Shown here: in pieces, positions 21,839-33,799 of the stretch
Layout: each line of letters starts with the position of its first letter
Position numbering within the stretch: position 1 is the first letter of the stretch
Assembly: GCF_000208745.1 (NCBI RefSeq)
Contig: NC_030854.1
Span: 18,075,571 to 18,139,570, forward strand
Source: Theobroma cacao
Lineage: Eukaryota > Streptophyta > Magnoliopsida > Malvales > Malvaceae
Length of the DNA: 64,000 bases
Reading direction: 5' to 3'
Position numbers and translations under genes: made by a program
The notes under the pieces: generated by a model
Databases searched by the model: none
Seen by the model: only the letters and a program-made list of their open reading frames with translations
What the model was told of the DNA's origin: nothing

Positions 21839-23025
21839 GAGAGCACATGATGTTGATATATGCCGTGTGGGAGTGCACATGACGATGATGGTGAGGTGCA
21901 GTGTGGGAGTGCACTTGATGAGGATATTGAAATGTGCGGTGTGGGAGTGCACATGAGCCAGGGGAGAGCTGGGGTGATGCCGATAGTTGTATATATGTTT
22001 ATATATGTTATATAGAGGTTACGGAAATAAAATGTGATTGTATTGAATGTTGAATGTTAAAAATTGTTAAATATGTTCAAATTGATTTTCATTGTAGCAA
22101 AAATGGATTTTCATTGTGACAAGAATTCTTTTAACTTAATTGTCTAGATTTTTACTACAATGAAATTCATTCTCGCTACAGTGAAAAACTCTAGGGTGCT
22201 CTAGGCTTGACTAACCCAGATTTTTGCTACAGCGAAAATGCATTCTCGTTGCAGCAAGAAACTCTCGAGTGGTTGGTTCAAAATTTTGCCCTGAATTTCG
22301 CTACAACGAAATTTCATTCTCGCTGTAGCGTTTCACTCTACCATGCTAGCCTTGCTTGGACTCTACTGTAGTTTTCACTCTTTAACTTTATTATTGATTA
22401 TGGATCTTTCAATACTAAAGCATTAAATAATCAAGGGTTGAATTGAGTTGGTTTAACAAGAAATTAAGCTAAATTGCATTGTTTTCAATATAAGTGCATC
22501 ATGTTTTCTAAAACTTCCCGTATTGATGTTTGTTCCCTTCTTATGTTCACTCACTGAGTTTATACTCACTCTTTTCAACTTTAAGTTTTTAGATTCGGAG
22601 GCAGTTGAGACCTAGGTTGAGGGGTCCACGTATATCTATCTTTTTTGGTAGGTACCATGGCATTTAGTAGTTGTACCTTCACCCAAGGTCACTTCGCTGG
22701 AAGTCAATGAGTCTTTTTGCCTTTGTATACATACACGTGATGTAAATCACTAAAATACATGTCATAAACAATATATGTTTACTTTGATTAACGTTGCCAC
22801 TATGAGTTGGTAATGGGTGACATTTTTTTGGATGATATAAATGTAAGTAGTTGGTTGCCATGTTATATTGTTGAAATAATTATACTTCAGAATTACAAAA
22901 TATGGCATTTAAAGTGATGGATAGAATAATGAACAGGATCATATAAAAAAAGCTTGCTTGGGCTTAATAGGCTATACCCATTGGGCTCTTGAGCAAGTCA
23001 TGGCCCGAAAATTGGGCTGTGAACA

Positions 23026-23297
23026 CATAACGCAAACTAACACATGAGGCATCACAATAAACTGTATACCCACCTACACCCTATGGTAAACTAAGTACGA
23101 GTGTCGAAGTAAGACAAAGCTTGAGCTTTTCAAAGCTCCCCTCACAAGCCTTGTTACATTGGAACTTCATATTCTATTGTGTCAATCTAGTCATTAGTGT
23201 TGCAAATCTAGAAAAATCCTTGACAAAGCATCTATAATATCCAACCAAACATAGAAAGCTACAAATCTTTGCCAAAGACTATTTCTTGGATAACCCA
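23026..23297 (-). pseudogene. pol: reverse transcriptase to RNase H junction of the older Tekay-type element
   Basis: On the minus strand it reads FLCLVGYYRCFVKDFSRF, CEGSFEKLKLCLTSTLVLSLP and GGYTVYCDASCVSL: the end of the reverse transcriptase and the start of RNase H, which continues in the 14948-15836 piece. It is cut at 23297 by the Athila-type element. The gene upstream of this is not seen in the window. Confidence 0.9.
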
Positions 23298-24380
23298 TGT
23301 TAGTGCACATCTCGTTAAAAAATAATGTAATGAAAGTAAAGTTCGTTTCTATGGAGAATCGACCAAATCATTTTGCTAATTTCTATAACTAAAATAACAC
23401 AATATTGTCCAATCAACTGAATTTAAAACTATTGAAAATTTTAATAAACTAAAATTAAAACAAAACTAAAACTAAAACTAAAAATATCAGTTTAATTAAG
23501 TAATTAATCAACCAAAAGTCTAGAACCACAATATCCCCTCAATGTTTCATCTGAATCTTTTCTAGTCCCTCTTTACTTACTAGATAGACTTGCATTATTA
23601 ACCTAGAATTCTAATTTATTTATAAGTCTCTTTCGATGTCCGTATAAAAGTATATTCCTTAACCAATCTACTATATTCCTATGTAATGAAATCAAGAAAG
23701 ACCCGTTAAGCTTAGAATCTAATCTTGGTTACATATGCAATGTAAGTGTATTCATACCTTACACGCAAATCAAATCAATCATCTCATGCAATTGATATTG
23801 AACATATGCTATTTCATCCATAGCTTACTCTAAACTCCCTCTTGCGGTTCTTTCTAGGTTTCCAATTCAATCTAATGGTGGCCAATCAATCATACGCATT
23901 AAGAATAAGATTGAAATAAATAACTCAAACAATTTCAATCATATGCAAGAAAGAATATTAAAAACTCAGAATACGTATTGGGTTATCATGATTCTAGATC
24001 AAAAACTTACTTCAACATAATGCATGTAAACATCATCCAAAATAAAGAAACATTAAAACTAAACAAGAGAGTATAAAGATAACAAGAAAAGAAAAAACTC
24101 TAATATTTATCAAGCTTTCGATCCAAAATCTTCCTTACTTTCCTTACTTTCTTGCTAGCTTCAATGTCTTTTTTTCTTTATAAAACTCTTCCTTAATTGT
24201 TGCTTTAAATCTCTCTTCAATCTCCCTTTTTACCTGCTTTTGAAGGATGGATTAAATAAGGCTCATGTTCGTGTCAAAATAGAAGTCCAGTGGCATGAGA
24301 ACTCCTTTAAGTTTGCAAATGCTGTTGTTTATTTATTTTTTTCAGAATTCATCTTTAGGCATTGTAGTGCAGGGCATTTT

Positions 24381-26898
24381 GTGAAACCTCGACCTTCATA
24401 GATGCGTAACTTGAGGTGAAACTTATGTTTAAAGTTTCAATTTGAGCTAATGATGCTAGTTTTATGTTACTTATAACTATTTTATGTCGTTATAGGAGTA
24501 GGATCAAAAATAATTTTAATTAGTGAAAAAAAGTGCATAATGAACAGTAGCCCTATTTGCATATGTTTCTGTTTTTCAAGTATATCTCCCACTACAGAAG
24601 TTCAAATAACATGATTTTTAGACCATTAGAAAGCAAAGAGGCAGGGCTACAACTTTGATGCTTACCACTTTGCCTAGTTTTGATGTGAAGGTGGTCAAAA
24701 TCTTTGTCAAAGTGAAAGGACTGCATTAGAAGAACCAAAATTGGGAGAATGTTTGAGCGTCGCGGCCCTAGAAATTTAGAGCTGCGGCCCTCATCATAAA
24801 TTCTACATATAACACGATTTTGGGATTTTTGAAGCTAGGACTTTTGGGGGCTACTTAAGGGACCTCTTTCAGAGGATTTTGGACCTTTCCCTAGTGTCAA
24901 AAGAGTAAAAGATTTCACAAGAACAAGAAGAAGACAAGTGGCATTGCTAAGGGCATTATTGTAATTTTATGAACAATTGGATAAGTTTTAACTATAAATA
25001 TCTTCAATCTCCAGCAACTTCCTCAGATTTCCAACACTTCATCTTCTTCTTCTTCCTTTCATCCCACATTTCTTCACCTTCCATGAGACTACTCTTCAAG
25101 CTTCCATAACTCTCTCAAGTTAGCCTTCATTTTCATGCTTTTGTGCATTTTTTTTATAGAACCTCTTATGTTCTTTCACTCTTTCACCTTAAAACCCTTG
25201 AAATGTCTTAGATCAATATTTTCTCTCACTAATTAGGGTTTTAGAGAAAGAAAGAAAGACCTTCTATAATAGTTTGGGAATTCTTGAGGAGATATTCAAT
25301 TGTAAATCTAGCAAGGTGAGCATTGAAATTGAGTTGATATTTTAGTTGTTGAGAATGATTAATAATTAGATTTATGAGTGTTTTGTAGTTGAGGTAGTTT
25401 ATTCATTTTGGTGTGATTATAATAGTGCAAATAAATAGCCACTTGATGGTAGGTGGAAGCTAGTTAGGAATAACTAGTGGAACATGATTTAGGAGATAGC
25501 TTTTAGAATTATGGTTATGTGATTGAGTTGATTGTGATGCTAATGTGTGATAGGCTCCATCGAAACCCACATCACTATTTGGGGCATTAGTGGAAGTTGG
25601 AGCTGCTTTAAGAATCAATAGAGACATGTGAGTGAACTTGTATTTCAAAATTGTTTTGGGATATATGAATGTATTTGGACAAATATTTTGAATGATTTAT
25701 CCAATTCTCTTTCAAAAAAAAAAGTGCCTGGGAACAAGCCCTTATGAAATGTTTTTATGTTGTGAAATGGAAAGTGTGATGAATCCATGTGTTTCAGTAT
25801 AATGTTGATATATATATATATATATATGTATAGTACATTGGTAGATAATATTGTGTAATGGATATAACAGTGTGTGTGCACGATGTAGGGGGATGCACAT
25901 ACCGGTAATGATGGTGGTGAAGTAGGCGGATGATGATATTGCCCTTATGCACGATGTGGGGGGATGTACATGACGGCATTAGATGTGCACGATGTGGGGG
26001 GATGCACCGATGACTCCAGTTATGTCACGATGTGGGGGGATGCACATGAGCTGGGGAGGCGGTGGATGTATATATAGATATATATGTTTACATATGTTCA
26101 CATGTATTAATGCAATAAAGATTTTATGAATAACATGTGTGACTATAATGTATGTGAAATCCTGCTTGTTGAACCTTGAGCATTTTTTTTAGTGTTCCAA
26201 ATTGATTTGCATTACAGTGAAACAGTTTATTTGGGATGAAAGGAAGTCTTTCTTACTGCGCTATTTCTCGTTGTAGCAAGAATGAAACTCTTTGTTCCGC
26301 TTATCATTTGGCTGGTTTTGGCCATATTTTCCACTTCTCCAATTTCATGTTGGATATGAATTCTCTATTGTCTCATGATTTATCAACCAAGGGTTCAATT
26401 GAGGGTTTTAATAAGGACTTAAGCTAAAGTGCATTATGATTTCAAACTTTTCCTTACTATATTGCTCGTTCCTTTCATATGTTCAGTCATTGGGTTTATA
26501 CTCATCGTTTTCAACTTCATGTTTTCAGATCAAGAGGCAGCTAATAACTAGGTCGAGGTGTCTTTGTATATTCGAACCTTGGTAGGTTTCTCGGCATTCA
26601 GTAGCTGTACATTCGTCTGAGTCTCTCTGCTGGAAATCGAGTCTTCTTTTTTATTTGTGTAGACAAACCTGATGTAAATTGTTAAGACATATATTTAGAC
26701 AGTGTATGTATATTTGTATTGCTATGCCATTAAGAGTCGAAAATGGTTAGCATTATTTTGGTTCGAAATTACGAAATGTGATTTTAGTAACTTTGATGGA
26801 ATAATGAGCAGGATAATATAAATAGGCTTGCTTGGGCTTAATGGACTACATCCATTGAGTCTATGCGCCGGTCACGGCTTGGAAATCAGGTCGTGATG
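24381..26898 (+). repeat. solo LTR, family G (copy 3), TSD CATTT/TATTT
   Basis: Begins TGTGAAACCTCGACC; ends TCGTGATG, where the usual final CA has become TG. Flanks CATTT (24376-24380) and TATTT (26899-26903) differ by one transition. Intron-like segment 25316-25553; shared block near 26483; a sparse CTGCAGCGA-like cluster near 26210-26285. About 24410-24870 does not match other G LTRs and instead resembles F-family U3, so this copy may be mosaic. Confidence 0.85.
25316..25553 (+). other. candidate intron in G LTR copy 3
   Basis: Starts GTGAGCATTG after AGCAAG and ends GTGTGATAG before GCTCCATCG; same position as in the other unspliced G LTR. Confidence 0.7.
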
Positions 26899-27393
26899 TA
26901 TTTGATGGCCAAGGTGCCAAAGCTTCTTCAATTCTAAAGCATTTTTATGGTTTGGGGTGTCATGGTGTTGGCTTGATGGATGTCGCCATGCCCAACGCTC
27001 TACCTTGCTCACTTTGTTCTACTACACTACTTCCACTTCAACATAATTTTTGACTTCTTGCCACTCATCTTTCCAATTGTTAAAGAATCATGTCAATTAG
27101 ACTTTTGTAGTGAAAGATATGCTCAAAATACCGATACATATGCAGTTGAAGTCTACACCTTGAATGCATTTATCTTCTCAAATGTCACCCTTTTCATAGC
27201 ACACCTACAAAAGCAACAAACTAACTTAAATAATAACTAAACTTAAAGCAAAATATCATAAATAACTTAACACAATTGAACACAACATAATAAAATAAAA
27301 TAAAATAAATGACTAAAAACTCCTAATTCTTCAATTAAATCTCAAGAACTTCGATAAAATCACCCAAAATTTTGACCAAATAGAGTTATCTCA

Positions 27394-28955
27394 CCCCTAA
27401 GCATAAGATTTTTCTAATCCTCGAGCAAAACATAAATGAGAAACTAAAACAAGAACAACCTAAAGGATGAAAACAAGTTAAATAAACCAACTAACTAGAG
27501 ACAAATAGCACCAACTCAACGATCTACATTAATTTCCTTAAAAGTTATTTTACAATCTTAACTCAAGATAAGATATGGACATCATTAAGTCCATATTTCA
27601 ATTCAAATGCAAGCTCATTCTCAAATGGACTTCCGTGTGTGTGTGATATCTTTTACAAAGAACATCATACTTATCCGAGCGAGTTTATGCCAATGTAAAA
27701 TATGAAATTAGTATTAAAACTCCATAGGTTTACTTTTCATCTCTCTCTCCACTAATGTAGACTAATACTAAGTCAAGGATTAATAGGTCTTTATTAAGCT
27801 TGTAACGTATGGCTAGCGTCAAGGTAGGACAAAGGTCATTCATGTGGCTCAAATCACCCTAAGCATATAACTATTCTAGGACTTATGTTGAGCTTTTTAT
27901 TCTCATTCTCCACATACCCTTTCTTTCATTTGAATTTTCCTTTTGTTCAACATTATTTTTTTTCTTCTTCACAATTTCACACTCCCATACTTATTTCTTT
28001 GTATTGTAGGTAGTAAGGTGATTTTTATCATTATTTTTTAATTTTTCAAATTTTCAATTTTTCATCAACTTCACCTTTTTCTACCTTTTTAACAACTAGC
28101 TCAATACACTTACTAAAATGATTTACATACTTAGGAGTGAGGGATGCAAAATTGAAAATTTTATTTAAAAGGTTAGGCTTAATTATTATGTGGTTAAACA
28201 AAGAAAAGGAAAAATTAGGCTCAAAGGGGTATACTAGGAATAAAATATAACAAGGTAGGCTTGAAAGGCTTAAATGATCCAATTATGGCCTAAATCATCT
28301 CCCTAACTAAGTATTGCCTAGTTCACCTTGAGAGAGAATCAAATATATTCTAGAATTCTTGACATAATTCAAAATTCACATCAACATAAACCTTTTCTAG
28401 ATATGCACAATAATTCAAAGTAAAAGATAAAGTGCTCGATATATGTGGAAATCACATTCTAACAATGATACTAAACAAAAGAATTTAGCAAAAACCAATC
28501 AACATCCATATTTATCAAAAGCTAAAGATATAAGACAACCAAGTTCTCATCATTGGATAAGGAAAGCATAAACAATTTTGCAATAATTACTCTAGATCTA
28601 AAAATTTTCAACAAGCATAAAAACCTAAATGATAAACTAACCTAAAAAATGCATGCAAATAAATAAATAAAGTCTTAACTTTCATAGAAAAATCAACTTC
28701 CATAAAATAATTCCACCCCTCACCCACGAAACTTAGACTTAGCATTGTCCTCAATGTTAGAAATAGATAAAAAATTGAAAGAATACTCCCTTAGTGGTTG
28801 GAGGACTTTGAAGAGGCTCTACTCGTCTTCCTCATTTTCATCATTGTCACTAATGCTTGTGGGAGACATTTTTCTTATTGTAAAATGAAAATAAATAGAG
28901 TTTAAAGAAAAAGTATAAATAAATAAAATAAAACTAATTGAAAAGAGAAAAAATG
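27394..28955 (-). other. polypurine tract and non-coding spacer of the Athila-type element
   Basis: On the minus strand GCTTAGGGG (27402-27394) abuts the LTR and serves as polypurine tract. The remaining 1.5 kb has no reading frame worth calling. Athila/Tat elements usually carry a long 3' spacer here, sometimes with an envelope-like or accessory ORF; I see none. Confidence 0.7.
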
Positions 28956-29154
28956 AGTTTCAAAAATTTGGGTTGCCTCCCAGAAAGCACTTCTTTATAG
29001 TCACTAGCTTGACTATGGTACCCCCTTTTGCACTTCTGCACCGCCACAATAAGGCTTGAGGCTTATTCCATTAACCATGAATGTTCCAACAACTTGACTA
29101 GCAATTTTTATGATACCATAAGGATAGACCATAACCACTTTGAAAGGACCCAAC
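28956..29154 (-). pseudogene. pol: integrase C-terminus of the Athila-type element
   Basis: On the minus strand it reads GPFKVVMVYPYGIIKIAS, FMVNGISLKPYCGG, the C-terminal SH3-like end of Athila/Tat integrases, followed by stops. It is cut at about 29155 by the F/G block. The catalytic core is absent. Confidence 0.78.
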
Positions 29155-30470
29155 TATTAACTCTATGATATAGTGTTATCTTGCATATTTTTGGAACCTA
29201 AATAAAGCCAAGTCCTTTAGTTTTTTAAGTAATTTATAGGTATTTTTTATGTTTTCTAAGTAATAGATTAATTTATGTTATAGCAATTTCATTTAAGCAA
29301 TTTTAGTTTAATTTCTTGTTAAAAAGTCCAAATTTCAGCCTATTTATTTAGTCTTTTATTGTTGAAGGTGTGCAAGGGCACAAGGCTTAAATGGCAATGG
29401 ATGATACAAGTTGGCTAGATGCATACTTCACCAAACATGTTGCGGTATTTCAGAAATAACTTGAGCTAAAGAAGTCTAAACAATGTGATTCTTAGAGCAT
29501 TGGAAAGCTAAGAGAAAGGGTTACAACTTTCATGCTTATCACTTCACCCAGTTCGGATTAAAACATGGTCAAAATCGCTTTAGAAGTAGCCAGACCACAA
29601 TAGTTTTGCATTAGGCATCTTAAAGAGCCAAGAATTCATGTCCCCCACACAAGTCAGTAAGTTTGGTGCTGCAGCACCAACACGGGGTTTTTAAATCTAT
29701 GTTTCCCTATTTCTTACTCTAGGGCTTTAAAAGGGGGATATATAAAGGCCATTTTGAATAGGTTCAAAGGGTTAGAAGCAGAGCAGCTTTTCAAAGGAAA
29801 AAGAAACATAAACAAAAGACGAAAGGAAGAGAAAGAAAGGAAGAACAAGGCTTAAAAAGCTGTAAAAATTTATATCTCTCTCTAGATTTGTTCTTCTTTC
29901 ACTTTCTTTTGCTGTATTTATAGTTTCTTTCTTAAAGATGATGCTTGCTGAGAATATGATGAACTAAATAGCTTTTTCTAGAATTATGGTTGATCTTTAA
30001 ATGTACTTTGGATATTTTAAGTCTCTTTTACTAATTATTAATACGTATTGTGTTGCTATTTCAAATCTATGCTTATTGTTTCTTATTGCTTGATTAACAA
30101 TTAGATTGAGTTAGGTCTCTAAATACAACTTGACAAAGGGAGTTTAGAATAAACCAAGGGTTTGAATAGAATGTGTTCATTTAACTTAGAGATTAGATGA
30201 TTTGATTAGTATTTAGGATAAAATATACCAAAAATACCTAAATACCATATATAGTTGAAATTAGGGCCTACGCTTAGTGAACCTTCCTTAATTAATTTAC
30301 ATAGACATATGGATAATAAATTATGAGAAATATGTTTACAAACATCTCGACAGAGACTTGTAGACAAATTTGGACTCTAGGCTAACAACCAACTCATTGA
30401 TTTTAGTATAAAGAGAGAGATTAAGCTCAAATGAAAGGTTGAGCAATTCCACAAAACTAGGACTTAATTC
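29155..30470 (+). repeat. F-family LTR (copy B), right end lost
   Basis: Starts TATTAACTCTATGATATAG (family start TGATAACTC). TATA box at 29739; an 18-bp perfect palindrome TTGGTGCTGCAGCACCAA at 29663-29680. At about 30470 it is joined to a G LTR and does not resume beyond it, so part has been deleted. Nothing coding. Confidence 0.75.
29739..29746 (+). promoter_or_regulatory. TATA box in F LTR copy B
   Basis: TATATAAA followed by AGG and a purine-rich leader; same relative place as in copy A. Confidence 0.6.
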
Positions 30471-30932
30471 ACTGAAACCTCTACCTTTAGAGACGTGTAG
30501 AAAAGGCAGGCACGATGACGTGGGTTAGGGGTAATTTTGTCATTTTCCTTGGTGAGCTTCTAGAAGTGGGTTTTCTAATATTATTAAGGCCTAAGTAGGC
30601 CTAAGGAATAAATGAATGATGCATATAATAATGAAATAAGCGAAGAAAATAGAAATAATGATAATTTCTATTATAAGGGTAAAATGGTCATTTTGGATCT
30701 CGAGTTTAAATTTTTAAGTTTTCATGGACTGGAGTACCCCTAATCTATTGTGGACCTTTCTCAGTGTCAAGAGAGTAAAAAGTTTGAGCCAAAGGGAAGA
30801 AAAAGGCAAAGTCAACTATGCAATGGCATTTTTGTAAATAAAAGGAACTTTTGTTAACTTTAAGGATAAATATCTCATTTTTCCAACACTTTCTCCTTAC
30901 TTCCAGCAGCTTCTTCTTCTTCTTCTTCCCAT

Positions 30933-32097
30933 CGTTAGTCCAAATGAATGTGTTAGAGGGGGGTGAATAGCACAATTTGGCTCTTTCAAAAATTGGCTCT
31001 TAGTGGAAACAAATGCAAGTGAAAAGAATGAATGTAAATAAGAACAAAAATAGAGTAGACAACACAACAAAATTTAGAGTGGTTCGGTCTAAGACCTACA
31101 TCCACTACCTTGATTATTCAACCAAAGATTTTCCAAATCAATCCACTATAAAAGGTGAAATTCACAAGCTTTACCAAGCTTTACAATGGTTTTTACCAGG
31201 CTTAGCCAAAACCTTTCACAATAGTTTTTTTCAAGATCAACTAAAACCCATCACCTAACATTTCAAGGTTAAGTTAGAACTTATGCTCAATCAAGCAATC
31301 AAAGCTTGAATAAATCCCTTAGAGTGACTTACTCACTCTAAGAATACAAGGAGAAAAGTGATAAGAGTGTACCTATGATCATAATGTTGATTTAAGAGGT
31401 ACAAAGTGAAGTGCAGCTCACAATTACAAATATGTGAGTTGAGTGTAGTAAATGAGCAGAGAGTATTTTCTGGTTTTAAGCTCTTTTTTTGTTCTTGGAA
31501 GCCTTAATTACATTTCTAGCCTTTGGAAGCCTCTTAAATACTTGGAAGATCAACTCTGATAGGTGTTAGGCAGTTTTTGACAGTTGAAAATAGTTTTGTT
31601 GTAGTTCTGGCCTTTAATCTATCTTCTAGTGCACAATTCAAATTTTTTGGCAGAATGCTCTTAGTCGACTAACTGATATCTTAGTCGACTAAGTTACTTC
31701 TGTCTTCTATTCTCTGCTTCTAGCAGTGAGCACTTAGTCGACTAACTTCTTTCTTAGTCCATTAAGTTGGTTCTGTCTTGAATTTCAGATTTTTGGCAGT
31801 AGACTTTTAGTCGACTAACCCATTTCTTGGTCGACTAAGTTTTTTCTGTTTCTCAATACTCTTAAGCCCACCAACTTCTAATTTGAATTTTAGCTTACTT
31901 ACCCTTCATTATTCAACTAAGGAGCTTTTGTTTTGTTGATTAATTGTGGCTTCTTATTCATATACGTTTTTGATATGTACTATGGAATTATTTATTTATC
32001 ATTGGCATACAATTCTTGTCCTGTACACTCAAGTAGAAATATTAGACACAAATGAATGGGAATGTTTTATCATCATCAAAAACTAATGGAGTCAACA
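30933..32097 (-). repeat. solo LTR of a SIRE-like Copia element (1165 bp), TSD CCCAT
   Basis: On the minus strand it starts TGTTGACTCCATTAG at 32097; the other end is degraded (CG instead of TG on the + strand). Flanks CCCAT (30928-30932) and CCCAT (32098-32102) are identical. It matches the LTR at 62595-63659. It contains six copies of, or close matches to, the palindrome TTAGTCGACTAA at 31661-31838. Confidence 0.92.
31661..31838. repeat. TTAGTCGACTAA palindrome array
   Basis: Copies at 31661, 31681, 31734, 31754 (two mismatches), 31807 and 31827 (one mismatch). They come as three pairs with starts 20 bp apart, and the pairs are 73 bp apart. Confidence 0.9.
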
Positions 32098-33799
32098 CCC
32101 ATTTCTCTTATCCATTTCATGTTTTCCCTCTTCCATGGAAGCCATCCCTTGATACTTCCATAACTTTCTCAAAGCAGCTTCAATTCTCATGCTTTGGCAC
32201 ACTTTTCCATAGGATTCTTTGTGCTCTTTCACTTCTACACCTCAAAAACCCTCAAAAGTCTTTCCTCAATACTTTCTCTCATTAGCTGGACATTTTAGAG
32301 AGAGAGAGAGAGAGAAAGGCTTTCCATAATAGCTTGACAAACTCTTGAAAAGAAATTCAACTACAAAACCACCAAGGTTCCAACGAGACCCCACATCTTC
32401 ATTTTGAACAATAATCAAAGTTGAAATTGAACAAGGAATCAACAAAGATGTGAGTGAACTTGCATTAAAATGTTTCGAATAAATGATTTTATGCTTGATT
32501 GAACCACTTGAAATATTTTGTTGGTTTTTCTTCAAAATTTGCATGGGAACAAGCCTTTGATAAAACGTTTTATGTTGTGAAATAGGAAAGTGATGAATTC
32601 ATGTGTTTCTACATTATGTTAACGTGTATGTTATGCATTGAATGGCACTATTGGGTGACCATTGTAACCATGCATGTGCGGTGTGGGAGTGCACATGACG
32701 GTGATAGTGGTGTGCTATGTGAGTGCACACACTGATGATATATGCCATGTGCGTGATAGTGGTGTGTTGTGTGAGTGCACACACTGATGATATATGCATG
32801 TGCGAGGGGGAGTGCACATGATTATATTGCCTTGTGCAGTGTGGAAGTGCACATGAGCTGCTAAGATGGAAGTTGTACACATGTATACACATACCATATA
32901 GATGTTAAAGAAATAAAATGTGTTTGTATTGCATATTGAGTGTTGAAATTTGACAAATGCTTTCCAATTGATATTTCATTGCAGTAAAAATGGATTTTCA
33001 TTGTGACAAGAATTCTTTCACTTGATAACACTGGTTTTGCTGCAGCGAAATTCATTCTCGCTACAGCAAGAAACTCTCGGGTGCTGGGGCTTGACTAGCC
33101 CAGATTTTCACTACAGCGAGATTTGCTCTACTATGCTTGCCTTGCTTGAACTCTACTGTACTTTCACTCTTTAACTTCTTTATTGATCATGGATCTTTCA
33201 ATACTAAGGCACTAAATGATCAAGAGTTGAATTAAAGGGTTTTAACAAGAAATTGAGCTAAATTGCATTGTTTTCAACATAAGTACATCGTGTTTTCTAA
33301 AACTTTCCGTATTAATGCTTGTTCCCTTTTTTATGTTCACTCACTGGGTTTATACTCACTCTTTTCAACTTCATGTTTTCAGATTCAGAGGTAGTTGGGA
33401 CCTAGAATGAAATGTCCACTTGTATTCACCTTTTGGTAGGTACCGTGGGATTCAGTGACTATACCCGTACCCAGAGTCACTCCGCTAATAGTCAAGGGTC
33501 CTCTGCATGTGTATATGCTCACCTGATGTAAATTGCTAAGATTTATGTTATAAACAATATATGTATATTTTGATTGATGGTGCCACTATGAGTTGGCAGT
33601 AAATGACACTATTTTTGGGATGATACAAATACAAGTATTTGGTTGCTATGATATATTATGGGAACACTTATCATTGAGAATTAAGAATGAAGATTGATAG
33701 ACTAATGAATAAGATCATATAATAAGGCTTGCTTGGGCTTAGTGGGCTATGCCCATTAGGCCCATGCGTCGATCATGGCCCGAAAATTGGGCCGTGACA

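Larger units (their letters stand above)
17487..23025 (+). repeat. solo LTR, family G (copy A), interrupted by a D1 solo LTR
   Basis: Begins TATGAAACCTCGACC (family start TGTGAAACCTCG, here TG to TA) and ends GGGCTGTGAACA. Without the D1 insert (18864-21838 plus one TSD) it is about 2.56 kb, close to the Tekay LTR, to which it is related across its length. It keeps a GT-AG intron-like segment at 18225-18468, GTGCGGTGTGGGAGTGCAC repeats, a CTGCAGCGA motif cluster at about 22095-22340, and the shared block at 22550-22569. Target-site copies are not clean and the ends are good to a few bases. Nothing coding is seen. Confidence 0.82.
23298..27393 (-). repeat. 3' LTR (family F) of the Athila-type element, interrupted by a G LTR
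   Basis: Minus-strand start TGAGATAACTCTATTTGG at 27393, next to the polypurine tract; end at 23298 (+ strand TGTTAGTGCAC). Without the G LTR it is about 1.57 kb. The segment with AAAGTTCGTTTC near 23325-23340 recurs in the F LTRs at 35850, 38460 and 41570 and marks the family. Confidence 0.83.
30471..33799 (+). repeat. G-family LTR (copy B), lacking the intron segment
   Basis: Starts near CTGAAACCTCTACC and ends GGGCCGTGACA. It is interrupted by a Copia solo LTR (30933-32097). At 32376/32377 CACCAAG is joined directly to GTTCCAACGAG. The other G LTRs have about 240 bp between these words, bounded by GT and AG. Other family marks are present: GTGCAC repeats (about 32675-32860), CTGCAGCGA motifs (about 32980-33125) and the shared block at 33340-33359. 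Flanks do not form a clear duplication; the right flank is Athila protease sequence. Confidence 0.85.
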
